Shown here piece after piece: positions 17,874 through 26,622 of a DNA stretch of 64,000 nucleotides. The translations under genes and the position numbers were made by a program. Each line of letters begins with the position of its first letter. Positions within the stretch are counted from its first letter, which is position 1. This DNA is from Flavobacterium hydrocarbonoxydans (GTDB taxonomy: Bacteria; Bacteroidota; Bacteroidia; Flavobacteriales; Flavobacteriaceae): positions 620,001 to 684,000 of the forward strand of contig NZ_WSTB01000001.1 of NCBI RefSeq assembly GCF_009789235.1, written 5' to 3'. The notes beneath the pieces are model-generated. The model ran no database searches. It saw nothing but the letters and a program-made list of their open reading frames with translations, and was not told where the DNA came from.

Positions 17874-18278
17874 CTAAGCGTTTTTCTTTAAAATTCGATG
17901 GTATTCTAAATCCAGATAGTCATTAATTTGTTTCTCTATCAGATTTTTATCCTCTGTTTTAATTTTTACTTTGATCTCTTTTTGACATCTGTCCCGGACT
18001 ATTACAAAATATACAGATTCTGAAGTATCATGAAACCGTAAGATGGTAATGATACTATAGCCTAAAAGAGTTGGAACGATGTAATACATTTCTGTTAGGT
18101 CAGAAAAAAGCATTGCATAATATCCTAAAGCGGTAACAGCAATAAAAGCAGCATTTTCAAAAAAGTAGGTTTTCTTTTTTTTTAATATTGCCAATTCTAG
18201 TATATCTCCAAATGGATATTGCCATCTTTTGGTTCCATAATTAAACTGGACTTGATCCGGGGTAAGGGTAATAAACAT
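17874..18278 (-). CDS. Small membrane protein with PH-like layout, unknown function
   Basis: A 134-residue protein. Residues 1-33 are beta-rich (M-F-I-T-L-T-P-D-Q-V-Q-F-N-Y-G). Two hydrophobic spans follow (A-A-F-I-A-V-T-A-L-G-Y-Y-A-M-L and Y-I-V-P-T-L-L-G-Y-S-I-I-T-I-L), then a soluble tail with V-Y-F-V-I-V-R-D and K-E-I-K-V-K-I-K-T-E-D. The order (short beta start, hairpin of two membrane helices, beta/alpha tail) resembles membrane PH-like proteins, but I cannot name a family. It is followed closely by the 29-residue peptide. Confidence 0.6.
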   Translation of the reverse strand: MFITLTPDQVQFNYGTKRWQYPFGDILELAILKKKKTYFFENAAFIAVTALGYYAMLFSDLTEMYYIVPTLLGYSIITILRFHDTSESVYFVIVRDRCQKEIKVKIKTEDKNLIEKQINDYLDLEYHRILKKNA

Positions 18279-19210
18279 AATGATATAATTTATTTAGAAA
18301 AAGGATGAATTAATTTTACCAATATTTTTAAATAAATGAGTATTTAAAAAGTCAAAATACGCCATTTAATTGCGAATTCTTAAAACTAAAACTACGGTTC
18401 GCAATATTACGCATAATCTTCTTTTTTTTCTTACAACAAAAATTATAGAATATAACTAAATGTTATAATTAAATCTAAAATCTCTTTTTTTGCTTGCAAA
18501 TCCTTACAGATAAGCACTTTTGGTCAATATAACTCTAAGAAAAAAAACTTTTAGTTTTTAGGTGTTTTTTATATGATAATTCTCAGATTTTTTATTTAAC
18601 AAATACAGAAATATTTGATGATCATTTCCTTATATCTTTCTTTTATAGAGGAACATTAATATAGCTGAAAGACTATTTCTTCCAGTTATAAAAAAAACTT
18701 GTACAACAAATTATCTCTCTTATAGCTAATAATAGCCACCTTATGTCAATTTTTTATAATTGATTATTTAACTCTGGTAATTTAGACATAAAACTAAATT
18801 CGATATAAAAGCAAATACTGACATACTGAAGTAATCCACTATATAACAGATACTTATATACCAAATTTACGCACCCCAAAACCGCCATCATCCGGAATAC
18901 TTCGGGAGTTTACATTTTTTTGAAACTGAAAAAGTAGTATTCAGATACAGATTATTCTTCTGATAAAAAAAAATACAAGACACAGCTTATGCAGGATTTT
19001 AGACTAGCTGTATTAAAATTAAAATGGCATTAAAAACCGATAAAAACGTTACTACCCTCTAAATCAAAAAACCGAATTGCCGAAAACGGAATCAAAGAGT
19101 AGGCTAAACTAAAAACGATTTATTTATGAAAAAGAGCATCATCCCAAAAACAATTATCTCAAAAAAAGATCTCTAAAAGATCATACTTCTTAACCAAAAA
19201 AACAAAAACC
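18279..19210. other. Long AT-rich intergenic region upstream of cluster A
   Basis: This stretch of 932 bases has no convincing gene beyond a 16-codon ORF at 19126. It is very AT-rich, with many A- and T-runs. I found no clear TTTG/TAnnTTTG promoter pair and no strong hairpin. It must contain the cluster A promoter, and its length leaves room for regulatory sites or an unrecognised RNA. Confidence 0.5.
19126..19176 (+). CDS. 16-residue leader-type ORF before cluster A
   Basis: ATG at 19126 to TAA at 19174-19176 encodes a basic, Ile/Ser-rich 16-residue peptide (starts M-K-K-S-I-I-P-K). It ends 34 bases before the first cluster A gene. It may be a leader peptide, a tiny natural-product precursor or chance. 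Only the M-K-K start and position support it. Confidence 0.2.
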   Translation: MKKSIIPKTIISKKDL

Positions 19211-19642
19211 ATGGAACCTAACACCCATTCAAAACTTTTTTTAGAAGTCTCCGCACTTCTTACCGGTTTTAGCAAAACCGAACTCAAAGCTACCGGAATG
19301 CAGGAGAGCTACTACAACACCATCCTTAAAAATGTGGACAAAGAAGATGTCGATTATTTCTTTCTGGATGTACACGTACTGCTCCATGACAAAACGCACA
19401 ATGAAAAAGTCATTGAAGATATTTTAGCTTCAAAATTTATGGCTGATTCCGCTTATAACGGACTGGCAAAAAACATCATTATCCTTTGGTACACCGGAAA
19501 CTGGGGAAGCGAAGTCATCTCTTCAGCATCATACATTCAGGGGCTTATGTGGAACGCCGGACATACACATCCGCCAGGAGCAAAACAACCTGGTTATGGC
19601 TCATGGGCTGAGCGCCCTCTTTCAGTTAAAACTAACATTTAA
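19211..19642 (+). CDS. Small subunit of a GMC-type sugar/alcohol dehydrogenase (FAD-SLDH-like)
   Basis: A 143-residue protein resembling the small (gamma) subunit of membrane FAD-dependent sorbitol/gluconate-type dehydrogenases. The recognisable part is N-I-I-I-L-W-Y-T-G-N-W, then S-Y-I-Q-G-L-M-W-N-A-G-H-T-H-P-P-G and a late G-S-W-A-E-R-P. In known complexes this subunit carries a Tat signal and escorts the catalytic subunit to the periplasm. Here there is no signal peptide, suggesting a cytosolic complex. The catalytic GMC gene begins 11 bases downstream, so the two surely act together. Confidence 0.7.
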   Translation: MEPNTHSKLFLEVSALLTGFSKTELKATGMQESYYNTILKNVDKEDVDYFFLDVHVLLHDKTHNEKVIEDILASKFMADSAYNGLAKNIIILWYTGNWGSEVISSASYIQGLMWNAGHTHPPGAKQPGYGSWAERPLSVKTNI

Positions 19643-19653
19643 AAATTATTCAG

Positions 19654-21534
19654 ATGGAAAATAATTATGATGTAGTCATTGTAGGTTCTGGTATTGCAGG
19701 ATCCATAATAGCTAAGGTTCTTACCAATGCCGGTAAAAAAGTTTTAATGCTCGAAGCTGGTCTTTCAGCCGGTATAGCAATGGATCAGGATGCCAATTAT
19801 AAAAACTATCAGGACTACCTGAATACGTTTTATAATGCTCCTGCAAAAGTTCCGAACTCGCCCTATCCTAATATTAAAGATGCTCCCTCGATTGATGTTC
19901 TTGATATTGAGGTAATCAAAAAAAATACACCTTCGACTAAAGGTTATTTAGTACAAATGGGACCGATACCTTTTGCAAGCGACAACACAAGAGCGCCTGG
20001 CGGTACTACTTTGCACTGGCTTGGAACAACACTCAGAATGCTGCCTAATGATTTTAAAATGAAATCGAAATACGGTGTTGGCGTTGACTGGCCCATCAAA
20101 TATGAAGATATGTCGCGTTATTATCAAATGGCTGAAAACGAAATAGGCGTTTCCGGAGATGTTCAGGACCAAAATTATCCTATTGAGCAAAAAAGCATTT
20201 TTGGTAAAGATTATGTGTATCCAATGAAAGCCATACCTACGAGTTATCTTGATAAGGTAATGTCGAAAGTAATTGATAAGAACAGTAAAATTGTACTCAA
20301 CGATGAAACCTACAAATTGTATTGCATCAGTACACCACAAGGACGAAATTCAATTCCAAATCTTAATTACAATATCAGCGGAGTACAATGGAATCCTGCA
20401 ACGAAAACACTGGATCTCATAAAAAATGATGCTGAAGACTATAATCCCGTTGGCTCTAATTGGGATCCTTATACGGGACAGCGTTGCGAAGGAAATGCCA
20501 GTTGTGTGCCTATTTGTCCTGTACAGGCAAAATACAACGCACTAAAAACTTTCCGAAAATGCGATATGGCCAATCTGGTTGTAAAAACACAGGCAGTAGC
20601 ATCAAAATTATTGATTAATGAAACGTCTAACTGGATAAATGGTGTTGAATATAAGACGTACATCAATGGAAGTTCTTCTGAGTATGAAACACATACAGCC
20701 AAAGGAACTTTATATGTAATGGCTGCCAGTGCCATAGAAAATGCTAAATTATTACTTGCCTCGGGAGCAGCAAACAGCAGCGATCAGGTAGGACGTAATT
20801 TAATGGATCATATGACCGTTTTACGATGGGGTTTATCCAAAGAACCTATTTATCCTTACAGAGGGCCAGGATCTACTTCTAATATCCCAACATTTAGAGA
20901 TGGCGAATTTCGTAAAAATCATGCCGCATGGATACTTCCGTTAGACAACTGGGGCTGGGCATGGCCAACTGGATCACCTGCTACCGATGTAATTAATGCC
21001 GTTAACGAAGGTATAATTGGCACAAAACTCCGCTCTAAAATTGAAAATCTGGTAACCCGACAATTCTTCACACATTTTGAATGTGAGCAGGCTCCTGATC
21101 CGAATAACAGGGTAACGATTGATCCTGCTTATAAAGATAACATTGGTAATTACAGACCCGTCATTCATTATCAGGCTACAGAGTATATGCTGAAAGCTTT
21201 TGAAGCCACCGGAATAGTTTCGGAACAAATGTTCAGCCAGTGTGATATCGAAGATTTTACATCCTACAATCCCGGCAGTGACGCTGACTATGTTACTTAC
21301 AAAGGCAAGGGTTACACTTTTGCGGGCGCAGGTCACATTGTAGGAACACACCGTATGGGATTTACCAAAGAAGATTCTGTTGTAAATGCTGATATGCGTA
21401 CCTGGGACCATGATAACCTATACTTAGTAGGTTGCGGCAACATGCCAACACTAGGAACTTCAAACCCAACACTAACGATGTCGGCACTGACTTTTAAAGC
21501 TGCCGAAGCTATTTTAAAACAACTTGAACAATAA
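19654..21534 (+). CDS. GMC-family FAD dehydrogenase with CX5CX3C iron-sulfur motif
   Basis: A 626-residue flavoenzyme. Residues 4-34 are the FAD Rossmann loop (V-V-I-V-G-S-G-I-A-G-S followed by L-E-A-G), A-P-G-G-T-T-L-H-W is the second GMC signature, and the C-terminus has G-T-H-R-M-G and T-S-N-P-T-L-T, carrying the catalytic His and Asn. Cys278, Cys284 and Cys288 are spaced CX5CX3C, the spacing I recall for the 3Fe-4S ligands in the catalytic subunit of Burkholderia FAD-glucose dehydrogenase. It probably oxidises an alcohol or sugar-like hydroxyl and passes electrons via FAD and the cluster. No cytochrome subunit is encoded nearby, so the acceptor is unknown. Confidence 0.85.
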   Translation: MENNYDVVIVGSGIAGSIIAKVLTNAGKKVLMLEAGLSAGIAMDQDANYKNYQDYLNTFYNAPAKVPNSPYPNIKDAPSIDVLDIEVIKKNTPSTKGYLVQMGPIPFASDNTRAPGGTTLHWLGTTLRMLPNDFKMKSKYGVGVDWPIKYEDMSRYYQMAENEIGVSGDVQDQNYPIEQKSIFGKDYVYPMKAIPTSYLDKVMSKVIDKNSKIVLNDETYKLYCISTPQGRNSIPNLNYNISGVQWNPATKTLDLIKNDAEDYNPVGSNWDPYTGQRCEGNASCVPICPVQAKYNALKTFRKCDMANLVVKTQAVASKLLINETSNWINGVEYKTYINGSSSEYETHTAKGTLYVMAASAIENAKLLLASGAANSSDQVGRNLMDHMTVLRWGLSKEPIYPYRGPGSTSNIPTFRDGEFRKNHAAWILPLDNWGWAWPTGSPATDVINAVNEGIIGTKLRSKIENLVTRQFFTHFECEQAPDPNNRVTIDPAYKDNIGNYRPVIHYQATEYMLKAFEATGIVSEQMFSQCDIEDFTSYNPGSDADYVTYKGKGYTFAGAGHIVGTHRMGFTKEDSVVNADMRTWDHDNLYLVGCGNMPTLGTSNPTLTMSALTFKAAEAILKQLEQ

Positions 21535-21539
21535 CTATT

Positions 21540-22805
21540 ATGGAAAATAAATTATTTCAAAAGAGCAATCCAAACCGTCAAAAGTTAATTAAACCCATTT
21601 CTGATTTGGATATAAATGAAGAAGTCGTATCCATTGCAACCGATACCGCTTCTTTCACTGATAATGAACTGAATTTAAAAACAGCAGCAGTATCTAATAA
21701 AAGTGCCAAAGGCATGACGCTGAAAATGTCTAAAAAAGATGTAAAAAATTACATTAAAGATCTAAAACATCTTCAGGATTGCCTTAGAACTGCCTTACAA
21801 TTAGAACTTTCAACAATACCTCCTTATTTATGTGGGCTTTACACGATTAAAGAAGGCAGTAATGTAGAAGCAGCCGCGCTCATCCGAAGCGTTGTGGTTG
21901 AAGAAATGCTGCACATGGTTTTAGTTTCGAACATTCTTAACGCTATCACAGATCCTAAAACAATCAAAAAAGGGGATAAACTTTTTAATGTTAAAGAAAT
22001 TATTCCAAACTACCCTACTCCACTTCCCGGCGGTATTGTTCCGGAAGTTCCTAAAGGAATGCCTCCTTTTAAAGTTCATTTGCTTAAATTTTCAAGAGAA
22101 GCACTGGATGAATTTTCGACTATCGAAAGACCTTCTAATCCTCAGGCTCCAATTACCGGTCATTTTGATAGTATTGGACAGTTTTATGAAGCCATTAGAT
22201 ATGGATTACTTCGCCTGAATGAGACCACTCCGGGTGGTATTTTTATTGGTGATCCAAAACGTCAGATTACTGCTGAACATTATTATGGAAGTGGTGGTAA
22301 AATTACAAAAGTAGTCACCTACGAAGATGCTGAAGAGGCTATTGGCGAGATTGTTGGACAAGGTGAAGGTATTGACGGAACTATTGCAACGGAGCAGGTT
22401 TTATTTGGAGAAGACATTGAATATGCACATTATTTTAAATTCCAGGAAATCTGTTTCGGACGTATGTACAGCGCCAATGATACCAATTTTCAAATGCCGG
22501 TAAAAAGTATTCCAACGGGTAAGCCTTTTACCGTGAGCTGGTCTTCTGTTTACAATATGAAAGCCAATCCTAAAATGAAAGATTACGAACACAATCCCGA
22601 ATTGCTGGAAAAAGCGATCGAATTCAATAAAGTTTATGTACAGCTTTTAAACGGAATAAATGATGCCGTAAGCGGAAATCCAGAACTTCTAATAAAAGGA
22701 ATTACCGTTATGTACGACCTGAAATACAAGGCTTTAGAATTATTAAATATTCCGTTGGAAAATGGCGAATGTGCCGGTCCCACCTTCGAATATGTAGCCT
22801 TATAA
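21540..22805 (+). CDS. VioB-like ferritin-fold protein (iminophenyl-pyruvate dimer synthase-like domain)
   Basis: A 421-residue protein with a ferritin-like four-helix domain of the PF12902/VioB type from about residue 80. L-Q-L-E-L-S-T-I-P-P-Y-L supplies a metal-ligand Glu, and V-V-V-E-E-M-L-H-M-V-L-V-S-N supplies Glu plus the ExxH pair. In violacein synthesis VioB couples two imino acids made by the oxidase VioA. Stand-alone versions like this are uncharacterised. Residues 1-75 are a polar extension. The gene follows the GMC gene by 5 bases. A second member of the family lies in cluster B, suggesting parallel chemistry. Confidence 0.75.
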   Translation: MENKLFQKSNPNRQKLIKPISDLDINEEVVSIATDTASFTDNELNLKTAAVSNKSAKGMTLKMSKKDVKNYIKDLKHLQDCLRTALQLELSTIPPYLCGLYTIKEGSNVEAAALIRSVVVEEMLHMVLVSNILNAITDPKTIKKGDKLFNVKEIIPNYPTPLPGGIVPEVPKGMPPFKVHLLKFSREALDEFSTIERPSNPQAPITGHFDSIGQFYEAIRYGLLRLNETTPGGIFIGDPKRQITAEHYYGSGGKITKVVTYEDAEEAIGEIVGQGEGIDGTIATEQVLFGEDIEYAHYFKFQEICFGRMYSANDTNFQMPVKSIPTGKPFTVSWSSVYNMKANPKMKDYEHNPELLEKAIEFNKVYVQLLNGINDAVSGNPELLIKGITVMYDLKYKALELLNIPLENGECAGPTFEYVAL

Positions 22806-22843
22806 TGTAAAACCACGCTATTCATCAACTAAAAAAACAAATT

Positions 22844-23206
22844 ATGTATTATCCACTAGAAGCAAAATGGACTATCCTGCCCGGAAATGAGGCAAAAGCT
22901 ACAGAAGCTTTAAAACAACTTGCACTGGATGTGCAGGAAAATGAGCCAGAAACCATCATGTATATGGTACATGTACCCAACTTTAAAGAAAAAAGTCTGC
23001 CTACGCCTGCTCAGGGCGAAGTGATTTTCTGGGAAGTTTATGAAGATCAGGAAGGTTTTTTAAAACATGTAAATGGTCCCATATTTCAAAACTTTGTAAA
23101 AACCTATGGTGAGCTATTTTTAAGTGATTTTAGTACGCCGCCACAAGTTTTCATGACCACAGAGGTCTTAACTCTGATTGAAGGATTCAGCCGAAAAGTG
23201 TTGTAG
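22844..23206 (+). CDS. ABM-fold (antibiotic biosynthesis monooxygenase-like) protein
   Basis: A 120-residue ferredoxin-like alpha/beta barrel protein. It has a beta strand (Y-P-L-E-A-K-W-T-I), a helix with L-K-Q-L-A-L-D-V-Q-E-N-E-P-E-T, then I-M-Y-M-V-H-V, V-I-F-W-E-V-Y-E-D-Q-E-G-F-L-K-H-V and F-V-K-T-Y. This is the standard ABM/YgiN pattern of quinol- or aromatic-oxidising cofactor-less monooxygenases. In its operon it could oxygenate or bind the product of the flavoenzymes. It lacks a secretion signal. Confidence 0.72.
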   Translation: MYYPLEAKWTILPGNEAKATEALKQLALDVQENEPETIMYMVHVPNFKEKSLPTPAQGEVIFWEVYEDQEGFLKHVNGPIFQNFVKTYGELFLSDFSTPPQVFMTTEVLTLIEGFSRKVL

Positions 23207-23268
23207 AGCCTTCAAATAAAAAAAAATCCCTTCCAAAAACAAAACAAAATCAATCCAAAAAAAATAAA

Positions 23269-24294
23269 ATGGCAACAGAACAAAACAATCCGTTAGCAAA
23301 TCTAAACCTCTCCGGTTTAAACAAGCTCGAAGCAAAAGCAGACAATAAAACACTGAAATCAAAATTTAAAGCTGCTGCTTCAGCAGAAACTCCAGCACCT
23401 GTCAATTTAGGAGTATTAGAAACATTAATTGGTACGTGGGTTGGTCCGGGATTTAACCTGATCGAAGTTCCTAACATGAATCAGGCAAAACCAGGTCCGC
23501 CACCTGCTGATAAATTCAAAATTATATTAAATTCTACGGCTGAAACCTTCACTTTTTCCTCTATTGGAGGTGATATCATCAACCGCGGAAATGCACAGAC
23601 TGATATTGCCTTTATGGGTTTGCATTATCTGCAGCAAGTTGACGATGTTAATCTCCCAAGCGGACAAAACGGTATTCACCTCGAAACCGGTTTGTTTCTT
23701 AATCTTCCGAGTGGTACTGATCCTTTGGTACAACCCAGTATTGCCAGATTAGGTTCGATTCCGCATGGGGATTCCCTTTTGGCACAGGGAACATTTTTTA
23801 CCGTAAATGGAGGACCAAAATTCGAAGTCGCTGACCCTACTCCTTTTTTTATTCAAAATGGTGTAAGAGTAAATGATACAAGCGAAACCTATCTCTCGCA
23901 ATTAAAAAATGCCGTTGCTCCTCCCGGAATTCCTCAGGAAGTAATCATGAATCCGAATATTTTGCTTGAAAATGCTATTGCAGGGCAAAATATTACGCAA
24001 ACCATCGTAATTCTTTTAGACGCCAACCCGATAGATGGAGTGGCGAATGCCGGAGTTACAGCTCCTGTTGGCGGGATTACCAATATTCCTTTTGTGAATG
24101 TGAATGCCAATGCAAATAGTCTTTCTGCTATTTTTTGGATCGAAACGGTACAAAATCCTGACGGAACTACTTTTCTTCAATTACAATATACCCAAACTGT
24201 AATTCTTGACTTCCCCGTTTTTGCACCTGACGGAAGTGTAGTCGAAATTAAATGGCCGCATATTTCTGTTGCCACACTTCGTCTTCAGGAATAA
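23269..24294 (+). CDS. Beta-barrel protein of a nitrobindin/heme-binding-like family
   Basis: A 341-residue cytosolic protein. After a 45-residue low-complexity start comes L-G-V-L-E-T-L-I-G-T-W-V-G-P-G-F-N-L-I, the 'G-T-W' opening of lipocalin/nitrobindin-type barrels. Later features are I-P-H-G-D-S-L-L-A-Q-G (His candidate ligand) and L-Q-L-Q-Y-T-Q-T-V-I-L-D-F. The cluster B protein at 52101 shares these blocks (S-V-P-H-G-V-S-V-L, V-Q-L-Q-Y-I-Q-N-I-V-L-Q-F), so the two are paralogues. Binding of heme or a hydrophobic product is inferred from the fold only. Confidence 0.6.
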   Translation: MATEQNNPLANLNLSGLNKLEAKADNKTLKSKFKAAASAETPAPVNLGVLETLIGTWVGPGFNLIEVPNMNQAKPGPPPADKFKIILNSTAETFTFSSIGGDIINRGNAQTDIAFMGLHYLQQVDDVNLPSGQNGIHLETGLFLNLPSGTDPLVQPSIARLGSIPHGDSLLAQGTFFTVNGGPKFEVADPTPFFIQNGVRVNDTSETYLSQLKNAVAPPGIPQEVIMNPNILLENAIAGQNITQTIVILLDANPIDGVANAGVTAPVGGITNIPFVNVNANANSLSAIFWIETVQNPDGTTFLQLQYTQTVILDFPVFAPDGSVVEIKWPHISVATLRLQE

Positions 24295-24325
24295 AAATCA
24301 TTAAAAAACAATTAAAAAATTTCAA

Positions 24326-25063
24326 ATGGAAAATAATAACACCCCACCCATGTTGCTTCACAGTACGTATTTTAATCTGGGGACAAGCAACACTTCCGGC
24401 ATTGTAGAAGCCTACATGGCTGAGGCCAGACAATATCTTTCCGAATCAATAGGAATGATTTCGTTCTGGATCGGTACAAGAGATGAGGATATGGTCAGAC
24501 CAGAGAATGATCTTCAATATGATATTGCCATGCATCAGCTTTTTAAAGATGAAGCTTCTTTTAATTTATACAATGCAAATGATTCTGCACACAATCAATT
24601 TGTAATTGATGTAAACAGATGGGTTCCGGGCACTACAAGACGTGTTTTAGATGCGTATGTTACGAATCTTATTTTTGGAGGAAACTCTTCAGAAGCACAA
24701 ACTATTGGCGCTGACGGAAACTTTCCGCAAAGTGTGATTCATAATTTATATTTCTCCCTTACGGATAAATCACCAGAAAACATTAAAAAATTCACAGACA
24801 TCTGCGTAGAATATCTATCAGGACATTCTGGAATTCAGGAATTTACAACTGGAGGATTAACCGATATCAAAAGAGATGTTTCGGTACGCAATTTTGAAGT
24901 TGTCGTTTCCATCATCTACGAAAGTAAAAAAGCGTATGATGATTATCTGACAAGTAAAAAACACGAGGATTTTTTTCCTGCCACTAAAGGGATGATTGCC
25001 AACACTTACATTTTTGATTCGTATTTAAAATATCAGTCAAAAGTATATTCTCTTACGAGATAG
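24326..25063 (+). CDS. Tandem Dabb-like (A/B barrel) protein
   Basis: A 245-residue protein that looks like two dimeric alpha/beta-barrel (Dabb) repeats. The first covers about 1-110 (M-I-S-F-W-I-G-T-R-D, ending Y-D-I-A-M-H-Q-L-F-K-D-E-A-S-F-N-L-Y-N-A-N-D-S-A-H). The second is about 130-235 (N-L-Y-F-S-L-T-D-K-S-P, then V-V-V-S-I-I-Y-E-S-K-K-A-Y-D-D-Y-L-T-S-K-K-H). Both end in the 'Y...H' pattern of the stress-responsive A/B barrel family, which includes polyketide cyclases such as olivetolic acid cyclase. A cyclase or product-shaping role is plausible but unproven. Confidence 0.6.
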   Translation: MENNNTPPMLLHSTYFNLGTSNTSGIVEAYMAEARQYLSESIGMISFWIGTRDEDMVRPENDLQYDIAMHQLFKDEASFNLYNANDSAHNQFVIDVNRWVPGTTRRVLDAYVTNLIFGGNSSEAQTIGADGNFPQSVIHNLYFSLTDKSPENIKKFTDICVEYLSGHSGIQEFTTGGLTDIKRDVSVRNFEVVVSIIYESKKAYDDYLTSKKHEDFFPATKGMIANTYIFDSYLKYQSKVYSLTR

Positions 25064-25109
25064 TTATTCCTTTTTAAAACAAAAAAATAATCCAAAAAAA
25101 CCAAAGATC

Positions 25110-26570
25110 ATGATAGAAACAGCTATACAGGAATTAGTTCGTGAACTAAGCGGCTATGTGCTGCAGCCTGGAGATTCAGACTATGAAGAAGTAATACGAA
25201 TTGATAACGGACGAATTCAGTTCAGGCCCCGCTTAATTATTTTCCCGGCAGTAATCGACGATGTAAAACTGGGATTAAAATTTGCCATCACCACTAATCT
25301 TCCTTTTTCGATAAAAGGCGGTGGCCATAGCGCTGCAGGTTATTGTCTTAATGAAGGAGGCGTGGTAATCGCCATGAAAAATTTAAACCGAATTACTTTC
25401 GATCAAAAAAAAGAAACCGTTACCGCAGAAATGGGTGTAATCTGGTATGATGTATATAAATTTATGCAGGCTACGAATACCGGTCTTATTCCTGTTGGCG
25501 GTGGCTGCCCTACTGTTGCGCCTCCAGGTTTTATGCTGGGTGGCGGATACAGTTTTGTTTCGCGTTCGTACGGAATGAGCATCGATAATCTGGAAAGTCT
25601 AAAAATCGTAACTCCGGATGGAGAACTACGACATATTGGTGTAAACAGTACAGCTGCAGAAGATATAGATCTTTTCTGGGCTTGCTGCGGTGGCGGTGGC
25701 GGAAACTTTGGTATTGTAGTCGAAATGGAAATGAGAGTTCGTACGCCATTAAGTAAAAAAATGCTGGTGGGGCAAATTCGCTATCCATTAGAAATGGCAG
25801 AAGATGTCCTGGGCTATTATAATGACTGGGTAGAAACGGTACCGGACGCCATGGCTGTTTATGGTTTTATGGGCAATCAAAAAGACCTTATCGATAAAAC
25901 CACTAATGTAAAAGTGTTAGGTTTAACTCCCGTTTTTAATGGCGATGGTGCAGAAGGTATCGATTTGCTTCAGGGACTTCTAAAGCTAAAACCTATCAAT
26001 GCCGATTTGTTTAATATGACGCTTCCAGACTGGGAATTTTATAACGGTTACACCACAAGAGTCGCCGGTAGAAGTTCGTACATACGCTCAACGGTTCTTC
26101 CGAAAAACGGAATGAATAATGACGTTGCTAAGGTTATTATCGAGTCTATGAGCAAAGCTCCTTCGGCTGAAAGTTTTGCCGTTTGGACACATGCCGGTGG
26201 TGCTATCGAAAATGTTGCTGCAGACGCTACTGCTTATGTACATAGAAACAGTCGTTTTGTTCCGGAAATAAAGGCAATCTGGGATTTAGACAAACCTGGA
26301 GACACTCTTAAAAATGTAGAATGGGCCTATGAATTTTTCGAAAGATTATCAAATGCAGGAAATGCTACCGGAGCTTACGTTAACTACATAGATCCCTTAC
26401 AGCATAACTGGACGGAACAGTATTACGGAAGTAATTACAAACGTCTTTTGGAAATCAAAAAAAGAGTCGATCCTAATAACTTTTTTAACTTTCAGCAAAG
26501 TGTAGGTTCTACTTTCAATCCTACAAAAGAGCTGACAGATATCAGTCCTATAAACCGCACCCGAGTATAA
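25110..26570 (+). CDS. BBE-type FAD-linked oxidoreductase with bicovalent FAD residues
   Basis: A 486-residue PCMH/berberine-bridge-type flavoenzyme. His73 in K-G-G-G-H-S-A-A-G and Cys133 in G-G-G-C-P-T-V-A-P-P-G-F-M-L-G-G-G are at the positions that bind FAD through 8-alpha-His and 6-S-Cys in bicovalent enzymes. The G-N-F-G-I-V block and the C-terminal BBE motif (Y-Y-G-S-N-Y-K-R-L-L-E-I-K-K-R-V-D-P-N-N-F-F) are intact. Such enzymes oxidise alcohols, sugars or close rings in natural-product pathways. It is the last gene of cluster A; a strong hairpin follows. Confidence 0.85.
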   Translation: MIETAIQELVRELSGYVLQPGDSDYEEVIRIDNGRIQFRPRLIIFPAVIDDVKLGLKFAITTNLPFSIKGGGHSAAGYCLNEGGVVIAMKNLNRITFDQKKETVTAEMGVIWYDVYKFMQATNTGLIPVGGGCPTVAPPGFMLGGGYSFVSRSYGMSIDNLESLKIVTPDGELRHIGVNSTAAEDIDLFWACCGGGGGNFGIVVEMEMRVRTPLSKKMLVGQIRYPLEMAEDVLGYYNDWVETVPDAMAVYGFMGNQKDLIDKTTNVKVLGLTPVFNGDGAEGIDLLQGLLKLKPINADLFNMTLPDWEFYNGYTTRVAGRSSYIRSTVLPKNGMNNDVAKVIIESMSKAPSAESFAVWTHAGGAIENVAADATAYVHRNSRFVPEIKAIWDLDKPGDTLKNVEWAYEFFERLSNAGNATGAYVNYIDPLQHNWTEQYYGSNYKRLLEIKKRVDPNNFFNFQQSVGSTFNPTKELTDISPINRTRV

Positions 26571-26588
26571 TTTTTACCGTATTTTATC

Positions 26589-26621
26589 TCCCTGACACTG
26601 CGTTCTGCAGTTTGTCAGGGA
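26589..26621. terminator. Bidirectional terminator at the end of cluster A
   Basis: TCCCTGACA (26589-26597) pairs with TGTCAGGGA (26613-26621), and the loop holds a further CTGC/GCAG pairing. It sits between the convergent FAD-oxidoreductase and phospholipase genes and is followed by an A-run at 26625-26630. Confidence 0.75.
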
Positions 26622-26622
26622 C

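Noticed and set aside
18279-19210. A degraded gene or RNA gene in the long intergenic region
   Set aside because: All frames have frequent stops, no family motifs were found, and I saw no tRNA-like or riboswitch-like structure.
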